Source: Thermoplasmata archaeon (GTDB lineage: Archaea; Thermoplasmatota; Thermoplasmata; Methanomassiliicoccales; Methanomethylophilaceae). Taken from it: DNA of 64,000 nt. Made by a program: the position numbers and the translations under genes. Shown one piece after another: positions 32,144 through 43,402 of this stretch. The notes below the pieces were generated by a model. That model made no database searches and had not been told where the DNA came from. It saw only the letters and a program-made list of their open reading frames with translations. The DNA is taken from NCBI GenBank assembly GCA_015063135.1, contig SUTA01000003.1, positions 1 through 64,000 on the forward strand, written 5' to 3'. Position 1 is the first letter of the stretch. Each line of letters opens with the position of its first letter.

Positions 32144-33556
32144 TCGCTCCACCTGGGCGGAGACGAGGTCCTCGACGATGTCGAGGAAGCGCTCCGTGCT
32201 GCCGGGAGGTATGGTGGCCCCGGCCGCCACGCTGTGACCCCCGCCGAACCCGCCGACGAGCTCGGCAGCGGTCTTCATCACCCTGGAAAGGTCGAGCCCG
32301 CGGTCGACCAGCGACCTGTTGGCCCTTGCCGAGACCTTGATCCCATCGTCCGCCTCCGCGAAGGCGATGATCGGGAGGTCGGACCTGCATTCTGGGGTGT
32401 TCAGCATCATGCCGGCCACTATCCCCACCACCGTCTCCCTGATCTCGGTGCCGGCCTCGAAGTACTGGATGAAGCGCCTCTCCCTGATCAGGTGGTTGTT
32501 GCGGATGTACGTCATCGCGGACGAGATGTGCTTCCTGTGCTCGGCGCGGTTCCTGTCAGCGTCCGCGAGGGCCGTCGGGTCGCCGCAGCATATCCTCAGC
32601 CCGGTCTCGGCATCATCGTACCTCCCGCAGGAGTTCAGTATCGTGGCGAATTCCTTGGCATCCCTCAGGCCGGTGCCGGCGGGCTGCTTCGGGAAGGTGT
32701 ACATCTCCCCGAAGATCTTGCCCGAGTCGCCTGGGGGCATGAGTGACAGAACCGCATCGCAGATGCTTTCCTTCTCGTCCGGGGACAGGTCGTTCCAGAC
32801 GCGCAGCTTGCCGTCGCGCTTGATCGGTATGTCCAATCTGTCGACCAGGTCGGAGCAGGCGCCCGGGTTGTCGGACAGCCCCGGGATCTGGGGGTCGCTG
32901 CTGTACTGGAGCAGCTGGATGACGGGACGGGTCTCCCTACCGAACAGCCTGAGGTCCTCCTCGACCACCAGGTCGCCGTTGCCGACGGCGTCCCTCACGA
33001 TGGATTTGTTGAGGCCCACGAGCCTGGATTCCGATGTGTCCTGGAAGTCGCCAACGGCCCCGACGACCGCCAGCCAGGCGAGATCGATGTTCGTGGGGTC
33101 GACCTCCTTAGACAGTAGATAGGTCATGCCTGCGCCGCAGGCCTCGAAGGAACCGTCCATCCCGTAGCAGTGCGGGTTGATGTGGTGGATGTCCGAGAAG
33201 CTCTCCAGGGTGGTCTGCTTCCTCCTCCACTGGGGGTCCGGCACATGATGGTCGGTTATGATCACCGAGGGCCTGGTGAACCTAGACAGGTAGGCGCTGC
33301 CGAGGTCGCATATCCATACGACGTCCCTCTCCGAGGAGTTCACCATCTCGACGGTCTCGTCGGTGATCTTCTTCTGGAAAACCGTCTCCCTCTCCATTCC
33401 GAGGCGGTCGGCGGTGGTGCTCGCTATGCTTCCGGCGGATATCCCGTCGGCATCGATGTGGGTGACGATGAGGACGTCCTTGGAATCCTTCAGGAGGGCC
33501 GCCGCGGAGGCGATGTCCCTGCCCATGCGCTTGAGGTCGCCATCTGTAGCCGGCAT
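32144..33556 (-). CDS. DHH-family single-strand exonuclease, RecJ-like; ends at CGA (32146..32144)
   Basis: VLIVTHIDADGISAGSI, VIITDHHVPD, C-terminal GGFGGGHSVAAGATIP; ORF track overruns to 31472. Confidence 0.88.
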
Positions 33557-34298
33557 AATCGGTCACCAGCCTGCCATATATCTTCTCGGCGATGGTCTCG
33601 AGGTTTATCGTATCGGCGCGGTTGTACTCGGTGAGTATCTCCAGGGCGTCCTCGTCCCCGTGCCTCGCCCACTGGTGCCACAGGTGCACGGCCTCGGCTC
33701 CGTCCACGCCGATGATGTCCTCGTCCCTCGATATCCCCATCTCGACCTCCAGGTGCTTCAGGCCGCCGCTGTATCCGACCTTCCTGGAAGCGAAGCGCAG
33801 GTCGAACTGCGGCATGTCGAAGTCGATGCTGGGGAAGCTGTTGCGGAGCACTGGCACGTCGAAGCAGCTGCCGTTGAAGGTGACCAATATCTTCGTCCCG
33901 TCGAGGGCATCGGACAGGGATGCGGCATCCAGGTCGATCCCCTCCGTAAGCGTCACGGTCCGCCCGGGCCTGTGTACGGTCACCACGGTCACCAGGGCGT
34001 CCCTGCTGAGGCCGTCCGTCTCTATGTCCAGATAGGCGGCGTTGGCCTTGAAGCGGTCGAACATCCTCCAGTGCTCCCTCTTGGGCACCATGTCGCCCAG
34101 GAGGCGGGTGTCGCCGTCGTCCAGGAGCTCGGCGGCCTGCGTGAGCGCGGCGATCCCCTTCTCCCTCAGGGCGGGCTTGACGCATCCCGGGCAATCCCCG
34201 TTGAGGAAGTCGTCCCAGGTGAGAGTGCCAGCTTCCCATATGGCCATCTCCTTCTTGGCCCCGACCGACGGTATCAGCTGGAAGGTGTGCTCTATCAT
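33537..34298 (-). CDS. RNase H-like exonuclease (YprB-type); ends at CGA (33539..33537)
   Basis: AYLDIETDGLSRDALVTVVTVH, ILVTFNGSCFDVPVL, EYNRADTINLETIAEKIYGRL. Confidence 0.8.
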
Positions 34299-34378
34299 TA
34301 TGCATACCCGATATGCGCGGTGTTTGAAAAACAAGACGGTCGCTAAGTTGATTACCGCTGTCCCGCATACGGGGGCCG

Positions 34379-35101
34379 ATGCGTTCCAAGGAGATCCTGC
34401 CCGGAGTCACCATCACCAGCGACCGCTGCCTGGTCCTGGACGAGGGCCCCACCGTCGTGCTGGGGGACCTCCACCTGGGGTACGAGCGGGCGCTGGAGCA
34501 GGAGGGGATGTACGTCCCCCGCACCAACACATCCGCCATAAGGGACTCCCTCAACGAGATCATCTGCCGCTACGAGCCGTCCAGGGTGGTCCTCCTGGGG
34601 GACGTGAAGCACGACTTCAGACGGTCGGGCTACGAGGAGAAGAGGGAGGTAAGGAGCATCATCGAGCTGATAGCCGAGGCCGCGGAGGCCGTGGTCATCC
34701 GCGGGAACCACGACAACTACCTCCAGAACATCATATCGGACCTCGGCGTGCTGGCCGTGGACTACGTGGACATCATGGGCTTCAGGCTGGAGCACGGCCA
34801 CTCCGACTCCGGCGTCAGGCCCGTGATAATCGGCCACGAGCACCCGTCGGTGAGGATCCCGGGCTCCGTCGGCGGCGGGCTGAAGATCCAATGCTTCGTG
34901 CATGCCAGGGCGGACGGGGTCATCGTCCTTCCGCCGTTCAGCCCGTTCTCCTCCGGGAACGACCTCGTGGTCGATGAGAAGTGCGTCATGGCCCCGGCCC
35001 TCCGCTCGGCCGACTTCGCCTCCGCCGAACTCTACGGCGTGACCGACGTGGGGCTCATCGACCTCGGCACGTTGGCCGACCTCGAAGGCATCTCCATACG
35101 A
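34379..35101 (+). CDS. Metallophosphoesterase; ends at CGA 35099-35101
   Basis: VLGDLHLGYE, LLGDVKHDF, VIRGNHDNYL, IIGHEHPSV. Confidence 0.85.
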
Positions 35102-35242
35102 TTTCATGGTTGGAGACTACATCCACTCCGCGCTTTGACTGCTGGTTTGTGTTTGTTGGATGCAGATTACTTCCTAACTGTCGGTCTCATGGTTCCTCTT
35201 TAAGTATTATGAAGATGTTCCCGCTCACAAGGAGAAATTCCT

Positions 35243-36289
35243 ATGGCAATGAATGCTAGAGAGAGAGTTTTGGCCGCAATGAAAAAGGAGTCCCTCGACA
35301 GGCCTCCGGTCGCGATCTTCACCCAGTCTGCCACCCTTGGCATGATGGACAAATACGGTGCCGCCTGGCCCGAGGCCCACAAGGACGCCAACCTGATGGC
35401 CACCCTTGGTGCCGCCCAGGCCGAGATGTTCGGCTTCGAGTGCGTCCGCGCACCCTTCTGCCTGACCGCCGAGACCGAGAGGCTCGGAGGAAAGGTCGCC
35501 GTCGACAAGAGGGACGCCTCCCCCATGATCAAGGAGCACCCCTGCAAGTTCGACCCCATGTCCGGCGAGTACGATGACCCCGCCAACCTCATGCCCGTCG
35601 ACGAGTTCGTCAAGGGCGGACGCCCCGCTGTCGCCATCGAGGCCATGGGCATCCTCAAGAAGAAATACGGCGAGACGCACGCCGTCGTCGCTGGAAACAC
35701 CGGACCCTTCACCCTGACCGGAAACCTCGTCAACACCGAGAACCTGGTCTTCGGAATGATCATGGCCCCCGAGGAGGTCGAGAAGTGGGTCAGCGCAGTC
35801 AACCCCATCGTCAAGGGATACACCGCCGCCCTGCACGACGCCGGCGCCGATGTCGTCCAGTGCTCCGAGCCTTCCGCGTCCACCGACATGCTGTCCCCCG
35901 ACATGTTCGACGGTGCCTCCGGAAAGTTCGTCGCCGAGTCCCTGAAGCCCAGCCCCGCCAAGGACAAGTTCACCGTCCTGCACATCTGCGGAAACACCGA
36001 GCCCACCCTCGCCATGATGGCCGCCACCGGTGTCACCGGATGCTCCATCGAGGAGAAGGTCGACCCCTTCAAGGCATGCGAGATCGCCAAGGACAAGACC
36101 GTCCTCGTCGGTAACGTCGGATCCGTCAGGCCCCTGTTCCAGGGAACCCCTGCCGAGGTCAAGGAGGGAGCGCTCAGGTCCGCTCAGGCTGGATTCCACG
36201 TCATCTCCTCCGGATGCGGTATCGCCACCGCTACCCCCAACGAGAACATGCAGATGCTCGTTGACACCATCAAGGCCTTCAAGTACTGA
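35243..36289 (+). CDS. mtbA: Methylcobamide:CoM methyltransferase (MtbA/MtaA family)
   Basis: UroD-like MtbA fold, QCSEPSASTDMLSP, LHICGNTEPTLA. Confidence 0.88.
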   Translation: MAMNARERVLAAMKKESLDRPPVAIFTQSATLGMMDKYGAAWPEAHKDANLMATLGAAQAEMFGFECVRAPFCLTAETERLGGKVAVDKRDASPMIKEHPCKFDPMSGEYDDPANLMPVDEFVKGGRPAVAIEAMGILKKKYGETHAVVAGNTGPFTLTGNLVNTENLVFGMIMAPEEVEKWVSAVNPIVKGYTAALHDAGADVVQCSEPSASTDMLSPDMFDGASGKFVAESLKPSPAKDKFTVLHICGNTEPTLAMMAATGVTGCSIEEKVDPFKACEIAKDKTVLVGNVGSVRPLFQGTPAEVKEGALRSAQAGFHVISSGCGIATATPNENMQMLVDTIKAFKY

Positions 36290-36311
36290 TTCAGCTTTGA
36301 TCAAACCCTTT

Positions 36312-36325
36312 ACCCCTTCGGGGGT
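36312..36325 (+). terminator. Hairpin after mtbA
   Basis: ACCCC-TTCG-GGGGT. Confidence 0.5.
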
Positions 36326-36407
36326 CTTTCCTATATGATTGATGAGAGCGATGGCTGCGGCCATAGCACATTTTAAGGTTTGACAAGCCATCCAGGTAAT
36401 CGGTTTC

Positions 36408-37481
36408 ATGTCAATCGATGCCAGGGAGAGGGTCCTCACCAGGATGAGGGGCGAAGAGACAGACCGCCCGCCGGTAGCTATTTTCTCGCAGTCCGCGACA
36501 ACGGGTATGATGGCCATGTACGGCGCATCATGGCCGTCCGCCCACAATGATCCCATGCAGATGGCGGTCCTGGGCGCCGCCCAGGCGGATATGTTCGGAT
36601 TCGAGTGCGTCCGCGCCCCGTTCGGCCTCACAGGCGAGGCGGAGAGGCTGGGCTGCGGCATCCTGCCCGGCGGCAAGTCCAAGAGGCCCGTCGTCACTGA
36701 TTACGCGTACAAGCTCGACCCCCTGATGTCCCGGTTCGACGATCCATCCGTCCTGATGTCGCCCGAGATGTTTGTGTCGGGCGGGGCCCCGGCCGTGGCG
36801 CAGGAGGCCGTGTCCATCCTGAAGAAGTTCTACGGCGAGGATTATCCCGTGGTCGCCGGGAACGCCGGCACGCTGACCCTCACGGGCATGCTGGTCAATC
36901 CCGAGAACCTGGTGTTCGCCATCGTCATGGCCCCGGATGAGGTGCAGAGGTGGCTGAAGACCGTCGCGCCCATCGTTGCCGCCTACACCGGCGCGCTGTT
37001 CGAGGCGGGCGCGGACATCGTCCAATGTTCCGAGCCCATATCGTCGGGCGACTGGATGACCAAGGACATCTTCGAGAACACCTGCGGCAGGTACGTGTTC
37101 TTCACCCACTGTCCGGACCATTCCAGGGACAGGTTCACGGAGCTCCACGTCTGCGGCAACTCCCTGCCGATCGTCGATGCCCTGTTCGGCACAGGCGTTT
37201 CAGGCGTCTCAATTGGAGATGTCGTGCAGCCCTCGTCCGTCGCGGACCTCGCGAAGGGCAGGGAGGTCGTGATCGGCAACATCGGCATCGGGCAGCCTCT
37301 GATGAACGGCTCCCCGGAGCAGGTGGAGGCCACCGTGGAGGACTGCATGAAGGAGGGATTCGACGTCATCGCTCCCGGCTGCGGCCTGCATCCGGAGACC
37401 CCCGACGACAACCTCCGCGCCATGGTGAGGAAGGTGACCGGCAAGGACCACGAGCCGGTGCCCAGCAGGATAACTGCCTGA
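36408..37481 (+). CDS. Second MtbA/MtaA-family CoM methyltransferase
   Basis: Paralogue of 35243-36289: QCSEPISSGDWM, LHVCGNSLPIV. Confidence 0.85.
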   Translation: MSIDARERVLTRMRGEETDRPPVAIFSQSATTGMMAMYGASWPSAHNDPMQMAVLGAAQADMFGFECVRAPFGLTGEAERLGCGILPGGKSKRPVVTDYAYKLDPLMSRFDDPSVLMSPEMFVSGGAPAVAQEAVSILKKFYGEDYPVVAGNAGTLTLTGMLVNPENLVFAIVMAPDEVQRWLKTVAPIVAAYTGALFEAGADIVQCSEPISSGDWMTKDIFENTCGRYVFFTHCPDHSRDRFTELHVCGNSLPIVDALFGTGVSGVSIGDVVQPSSVADLAKGREVVIGNIGIGQPLMNGSPEQVEATVEDCMKEGFDVIAPGCGLHPETPDDNLRAMVRKVTGKDHEPVPSRITA

Positions 37482-37531
37482 TAACGATAGTTTAGCGTAC
37501 CTATTTACGCTGGGCTGGATATCATCGGGCC

Positions 37532-38242
37532 ATGTCGGCCATTCTCGATAAGAACAAGGAGTACGCGCAGGTCCTGTCGTCCGTCATCGGTCTCAGGTCC
37601 GAGCCCGTCGCGATCAAGCTGGTCAGGGAGGGAGAGGAGTTCCCCGCCGGATACAGCGAGCCCGAGGCGCAGATGAGCCACTGCCAGGCCGTTTTCAGGG
37701 CCAGGCACGGCGAGTGCCTCAAGATGCCCATCGCATGCCACAACTGCAAGGTCGGTACGTCAGCCCTCAACATGACTGCCACCGACGAGAAGGTCGCGTC
37801 CGGCGAGTTCCACGCCGGCATCGGCATGCACGACAGCGCGGCCGCAGCCGGGAAGATGATCTCCGAGAGGATGATCCCGTCCTTCAAGAGCAAGGGCGAG
37901 GTCGTGTGCCCCTTGAAGGACGCGGACTTCGAGCCCGACGTCGTCGCCATCATCGACATTCCCGAGCGCGTCTACTGGGTCGTCCCCCTGTCCACCGCCG
38001 AGGAGGGGGGCAGGGCCGTTTTCAGCACCTCGCCCTTCCAGTGCGCCTGCGAGGACGTGACCGCGGTGCCCATCGTCACCGGCAAGCCCAACGTGTCCCT
38101 CGGGTGCTTCGGGTGCAGGAAGAAGACGGACATGGCCGCCGACGAGCTCGCCTGCGGCATCCCATACGCCCTGATCCCGGGCTTCGTGGAGCACCTCAGG
38201 AAGTACGGAACCGGCGTCATGACCAAGGCGAAGCGCGAGCGA
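37532..38242 (+). CDS. DUF169-family protein; ends at CGA 38240-38242
   Basis: GLRSEPVAIKLVREGEEFP, SHCQAVFRARHGECL, LGCFGCRKKTDM. ORF track overruns to 38371. Confidence 0.78.
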
Positions 38243-38533
38243 ACCAGCCGAGTATTACCAATAAACCATTTACTTCTTCTTTTCTTCATACTAATATTAG
38301 AATTCGTATGCATCGAAGAGCCAGAATGCGATGTATTAAATACTAAACTCTGTACAGTTGCCTGGATATAGCCTACATCCATCTATATCCAACCACAAAA
38401 ACAGACGATTTTTCCCGTGGTTTTCGAGCGTTTTGGGGTTCCCTTTATATTATTAGAGAAAATATCGGAAAATGCAAGGGGTAATGCGGATTCGGAAGGA
38501 TTCGCACCATTTATCGAACAAAGGAGGTATAAA

Positions 38534-39868
38534 ATGCCAAAATACGAGGACGTAATCGACTTGTATGACGACAACGGGAAACGCATCGCGAAAGACATCC
38601 CGTTGGAAGCCATCAGTCCGTTGCGCAACAATGCGATCAAGAAGATCGTGTCTCTGACCAAGAGGACCTGCGCCATCAACCTGGCCGGGATCGAGAAGGC
38701 CCTCAAGACCGGTTCCATGACCGGTGGCGGCGTCATCATCAAAGGAAAAGAGATCGACATCCCGCTCGTCAAGAACGCTGACAAGATCGCAAAAATCGTG
38801 AAGGAGAAGGTCCAGGTCTACGACGGCGACGGAACCGAGGTCAAAGTCAAGTCCGACGGCAAGAACATCATCGTCATCGTTCCCGAGGAGAGGATGAGCG
38901 CCGGTATCGAGTACACCACTGGATTCACCGCCGTTGCCGCAGCCGCCACCGAGGCCATCATCGACGAGTTCAAAGTCCCGATGTACAAGGCCAACATGGT
39001 CAAGGCCGCCGTTTGGGGAAGGTACCCCCAGACCATCACCTTCCAGGGCGCCAACGTCAAATCCATCCTCGAGGTTCCCCAGAACAACGAGGGTGCCGGA
39101 TTCGCCCTGAGGAACATCATGGCCAACCACGTCGTTGCCCTGGTCAACAGGAACGCCATGCAGGGAACCGCCCTCTCCGCCATCTACGAGCAGTGCGGAT
39201 CCTACGAGATGGGTGACCTGATCGGTAACTTCGAGAGGGGCGGACTTCTGTCCCTGGCCTACGAGGGACTCAACGCCAACAACATGCTGTACACCCTCGT
39301 CAAGAAGAACGGAAAGACCGGAACCGTCGGTACTGTGATTGCCTCTCTGATGGAGAGGGCCATCGACGACGGCGTCATCAGCGTCAAGAAGACCCTCCCC
39401 AGCGGATACAAGGTCTACACCACCAAGGATCTCCCCTTGTGGAACGCCTACGCCGCCACCGGAATGGTCGCAGCTGTCATGGTCAACGTCGGAGCCGCCA
39501 GGGCCGCCCAGGGTGTCCCCGGAACCATCCTGTACTACAACGACCTGCTCGAGCACGAGTCCGGACTCCCCGGAGTCGACTACGGTCGTGCTGAGGGAGT
39601 CGGAGTCGGTATGTCCTTCTTCTCCCACTCTATCTACGGAGGAGGAGGCCCCGGTCTGTTCCACGGTAACCACGTCGTTACCAGGCACGCCAAGGGAGTC
39701 GTTATCCCCGCCATCACCGCCGCGAACTGCCTCGATGGTGGAACCCAGACCTTCTCTGCTGAGGCCACCTCCGGTCTTTTCAAAGAGGTCTTCGGCGACA
39801 TGGAAGAGTTCAGCAAGCCCATGCAGTACGTCGCTGCTGAGGCCAAGAAGGTGAAAAAGAAACTGTGA
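38534..39868 (+). CDS. mcrB: Methyl-CoM reductase beta subunit
   Basis: McrB sequence; AGGAGGT upstream of ATG. Confidence 0.96.
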   Translation: MPKYEDVIDLYDDNGKRIAKDIPLEAISPLRNNAIKKIVSLTKRTCAINLAGIEKALKTGSMTGGGVIIKGKEIDIPLVKNADKIAKIVKEKVQVYDGDGTEVKVKSDGKNIIVIVPEERMSAGIEYTTGFTAVAAAATEAIIDEFKVPMYKANMVKAAVWGRYPQTITFQGANVKSILEVPQNNEGAGFALRNIMANHVVALVNRNAMQGTALSAIYEQCGSYEMGDLIGNFERGGLLSLAYEGLNANNMLYTLVKKNGKTGTVGTVIASLMERAIDDGVISVKKTLPSGYKVYTTKDLPLWNAYAATGMVAAVMVNVGAARAAQGVPGTILYYNDLLEHESGLPGVDYGRAEGVGVGMSFFSHSIYGGGGPGLFHGNHVVTRHAKGVVIPAITAANCLDGGTQTFSAEATSGLFKEVFGDMEEFSKPMQYVAAEAKKVKKKL

Positions 39869-39877
39869 GGCCTTCTG

Positions 39878-40312
39878 ATGACGAGTACCAACGAACCGAC
39901 CGTAGAGTACGCTGGGAAGCCCCTTCCCGAAGTCCAGATCATCACGAATCGCCTGCTGGCTGCCGAGACCACCGAGAGGGTGCTCAACGCCCTCGATGTG
40001 ATCCCCCAGATCCGCCAGATCAATATGACCGGAGAGAGCCTGCCGAAGACCATCAACAGCGGTCCCGGCAAGGGCCTGCAGAACAACCACTCGGAGCGCC
40101 AGATCATCCATGTCGGCATGCACGAGGTTGAGCTGCGCTACCTGGTCGGCGCATTCTACATAGAGCTGGACGTCGAGGATGAGGAGGAGCTCGACGCGGT
40201 GCTGGAGACCATCAAGTCCGCCTGCAACGCTAACATCGAGCACGGCTACACCCTCCAGGTCGGAAGGTACACGAAATTCAGACCCACACTTCATGATTAT
40301 AGGAGTGCATAA
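39878..40312 (+). CDS. mcrD: Methyl-CoM reductase operon protein D
   Basis: McrD-like, between mcrB and mcrG. Confidence 0.9.
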   Translation: MTSTNEPTVEYAGKPLPEVQIITNRLLAAETTERVLNALDVIPQIRQINMTGESLPKTINSGPGKGLQNNHSERQIIHVGMHEVELRYLVGAFYIELDVEDEEELDAVLETIKSACNANIEHGYTLQVGRYTKFRPTLHDYRSA

Positions 40313-40313
40313 T

Positions 40314-41087
40314 ATGGCATATCAGAGACAGTTCTACCCGGGTAACAGCGTCCCCGCCAAAAACAGGCGCAGATACATGGACCCGAAGAAAAAGCTGAAG
40401 AAACTCCGCGATGTTTCCATGGACGATGTCGTCCGCATCATGGGACACAGGGTCCCCGGAGAGAACTACAAGTCCATCCACGCCCCTCTCGACGAGGGCA
40501 ACGAGCCGGACTGCCCGATCAGGAAACTGGTTGTCCCCATCGAGGGAGCCAAGAAGGGAGACCGTGTCAGGTACATCCAGTTCACTGACTCCGTCTACTT
40601 CGCCCCCATCTCCCCCTACCAGAGGGCCTGGATGTACCTGTCCAGGTACAGGGGAGTCGACACCGGAACCCTGTCCGGAAGGCAGATCATCGAGGTCCGC
40701 GAGCGTGACCTCGAGGTCATGGCCAAAGAGATGATCGATAACGAGACCTTCGACCCTGCCCTCACCGGTATCAGGGGAGCTACCGTCCACGGACACGCAT
40801 GCCGTCTGGACGAGCACGGACTCATGTTCGACGGCTGGCAGAGGTACATCTGGGACGACAAGAAGAAAGAGGTCGTCTACGTGAAGGACCAGGTCGCCAT
40901 CCCGCTCGACAGGAAGATCTCCGTCGGAAAGCCCGCAAGCATGAAGGACCTCAGGAGCAGGACCACCATCTTCAGGGCCGACGGCGTTGACATGAGGGAC
41001 GACAAAGAGGTTACCGAGTACGGACTCAGGATCCACAAGCTGAGGACCCTCGGCGGCTACCAGCCCTGGAAGGTTAAGGGAGAGTGA
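40314..41087 (+). CDS. mcrG: Methyl-CoM reductase gamma subunit
   Basis: MAYQRQFYPGNSVPAKNRRRYMDP. Confidence 0.97.
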   Translation: MAYQRQFYPGNSVPAKNRRRYMDPKKKLKKLRDVSMDDVVRIMGHRVPGENYKSIHAPLDEGNEPDCPIRKLVVPIEGAKKGDRVRYIQFTDSVYFAPISPYQRAWMYLSRYRGVDTGTLSGRQIIEVRERDLEVMAKEMIDNETFDPALTGIRGATVHGHACRLDEHGLMFDGWQRYIWDDKKKEVVYVKDQVAIPLDRKISVGKPASMKDLRSRTTIFRADGVDMRDDKEVTEYGLRIHKLRTLGGYQPWKVKGE

Positions 41088-41093
41088 TTTTAA

Positions 41094-42758
41094 ATGGCGA
41101 AACAGGCAAAGGACAAGCTCTTCATGGACGCATGCAAGAAGAAGTTCAAGGAAGAGCCCACTGACATGTCCACCAAGTACTACTGCTACGGTGGATGGAA
41201 ACAGTCGAAATCCAAGGTCGAGTTCCAGAACTCCGCCATGGAGATCGCGAAGAAACGTGGCATCCCCATGATGAACGAGGACATCGGTGTCCCGCTCGGA
41301 CAGAGGTCCTGGATGCCCTACCAGCTGTCCCACACGGACATCTACGCCGAGGCAGATGACCTGCACTGCGTCAACAACACCGCTATCCAGCAGGCTTGGG
41401 ACGACATCAGGAGGACCATCCTCGTCGGACTCGACAGCCCCCACCAGACCATCGAGAGAAGGCTTGGAAAGGAGGTCACCCCCGAGACCATCAACGAGTA
41501 CCTCGAGACCGTCAACCACACCATGCCCGGTGGAGCAGTCGTTCAGGAGCACATGGCTGAGGTCAACCCCGCCCTCGTCTACGACTCCTACGTCAAGGTC
41601 TTCTCTGGAGACGATGAGCTGATCGACGAGATCGACAAGAGGTTCGTCATCGACATCAACAAGCTCTTCCCCAAGGACCAGGCCGAGCAGCTGAAAGGCG
41701 CCATCGGAAAGACCCTCATGCAGGCTGTCCGCGTCCCGACCATCGTCGGAAGGCTCATGGACGGTGCCACCGTTTCCAGGCATGCCGCCATGCAGATCTC
41801 CATGGCTTTCATCTCCGCCTACAAGCTCGCAGCCGGAGAGGCCGCCATCGCTGACTTCGCCTACTCCGCGAAGCACCAGTCCCTCGGAATGGGAACCATG
41901 ATGCCCGCAAGGCGCGCCAGGGGACCCAACGAGCCCGGTGGAATCCCCTTCGGATACATGGCAGATATCGCCCAGTCCGACCGTGTCTACCCCGACGACC
42001 CCGGCCGTGCAGCCCTCGAGGCTGTCGCCCTCGGAGCCGCCGTCTTCGACCAGATCTACCTGGGAGGATACATGTCCGGTGGAGTCGGATTCACCCAGTA
42101 CGCCACCGCTGCGTACACCGACAACATCCTCGAGGACTACGTCTACTACGCCATCGACCAGATCAAGTCCAAGTACGGCGGCTTCTGCAAGCTCGACCCC
42201 AAGGACATGGACAAGCTCATGGCCCTCGGAGACGACATCAACTCCTACGCCCTTGAGATGTACGAGAGGTACCCCGCTGTCATGGAGACCCACTTCGGTG
42301 GATCCCAGAGGGCTACCGTCGCAGCCGCTTCCACCGGTATCGCCGGTGCAATGGCTACCGGAGTCGCTGACTGCGGTCTGAATTGCTGGTACCTGTCCAT
42401 GCTCCAGCACAAGGAGAGGACCGGAAGGCTCGGATTCTACGGATTCGACCTGCAGGACCAGTGCGGTTCCGCGAACTCCTTCGCGTACAGGTCCGATGAG
42501 GGTCTCCCCATGGAGGTCCGTGGACCCAACTACCCCAACTACGCCATGAACGTCGGTCACCTCTCCGGATACACCGGTATCCCCAAGGCGGCCCACGTCG
42601 CACGCGGAGATGCATTCACCGCCAACCCCTTCGTGAGGGTGGCCTTCGCAGACCCCAACCTGGTCTTCGATTTCGCCAACGTCACCAAGGAGATCGGTCG
42701 CGGAGCCCTCAGGGAGTTCGTGCCCGCCGGTGAGCGCAGCGCTGTCATCAAGGGATGA
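41094..42758 (+). CDS. mcrA: Methyl-CoM reductase alpha subunit
   Basis: [21 protein letters not shown] and [10 protein letters not shown] active-site regions. Confidence 0.98.
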   Translation: MAKQAKDKLFMDACKKKFKEEPTDMSTKYYCYGGWKQSKSKVEFQNSAMEIAKKRGIPMMNEDIGVPLGQRSWMPYQLSHTDIYAEADDLHCVNNTAIQQAWDDIRRTILVGLDSPHQTIERRLGKEVTPETINEYLETVNHTMPGGAVVQEHMAEVNPALVYDSYVKVFSGDDELIDEIDKRFVIDINKLFPKDQAEQLKGAIGKTLMQAVRVPTIVGRLMDGATVSRHAAMQISMAFISAYKLAAGEAAIADFAYSAKHQSLGMGTMMPARRARGPNEPGGIPFGYMADIAQSDRVYPDDPGRAALEAVALGAAVFDQIYLGGYMSGGVGFTQYATAAYTDNILEDYVYYAIDQIKSKYGGFCKLDPKDMDKLMALGDDINSYALEMYERYPAVMETHFGGSQRATVAAASTGIAGAMATGVADCGLNCWYLSMLQHKERTGRLGFYGFDLQDQCGSANSFAYRSDEGLPMEVRGPNYPNYAMNVGHLSGYTGIPKAAHVARGDAFTANPFVRVAFADPNLVFDFANVTKEIGRGALREFVPAGERSAVIKG

Positions 42759-43042
42759 TGTCCTTGCAGAAGGGCGACCTCCTGAAGTACATCCCGACAT
42801 CAACGGTCGGGAAGGTGACGGACGTCCAGGAGAGGGACGGGAAGGTCTGGGTCAGACTGGACTTCACCGACCTCTACTACGACTCCGAGTACCTCATCGC
42901 CGCCGATCCCTCGGAGTACATCGAGGTCTCCTACAAGGAGCGCAAGACCGTGTACGAAGGAAGCATGAAGTCCATCGAGGACGTGAAGAGAGAGGCCGAA
43001 GAGGTCGATGTCTCCGAATTCATGCCTTCCGGAGGCGGATAA
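42755..43042 (+). CDS. DUF2098-like small protein, overlapping mcrA stop
   Basis: [47 protein letters not shown] overlap with the mcrA TGA. Confidence 0.7.
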   Translation: MMSLQKGDLLKYIPTSTVGKVTDVQERDGKVWVRLDFTDLYYDSEYLIAADPSEYIEVSYKERKTVYEGSMKSIEDVKREAEEVDVSEFMPSGGG

Positions 43043-43062
43043 ACGCTGAAGCAAACCCCTTA

Positions 43063-43078
43063 CGCCCCTTCGGGGGCG
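43063..43078 (+). terminator. Hairpin after the mcr operon
   Basis: CGCCCC-TTCG-GGGGCG. Confidence 0.55.
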
Positions 43079-43402
43079 GTCAACCATTTATCCGTCGTTG
43101 CTTCTCCTCACTCCATTTCGGTACTTGTTTTTCCCCGATGCTGGCACATGTGTTCCCATTCTCAATTGGATTTTTAAACCAATATCAATATTGATACTTT
43201 ATCGACCGGGGATCGCAGGACAGTCCAGCATGCTCCGGGGGAGCTCCCGGGGCCTTCGCGCCGTTATGTATAAGGATGGTAATTTCCGACAGCGTCTCCA
43301 GGCGGACGGCGGTAAAAAATTAAGCTTACCACTAAATAAATCGTGGATGGTTAATCCGAGATTCGACAACAATCAAATACTCAAAAACAACTCAAAGGCA
43401 CT

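Noticed and set aside
33282-33556. Exonuclease/RecJ-like overlap as a genuine 275-nt dual-coding region
   Set aside because: Disappears to a 20-nt overlap if the exonuclease ends at CGA 33539..33537; the tail is not exonuclease-like.
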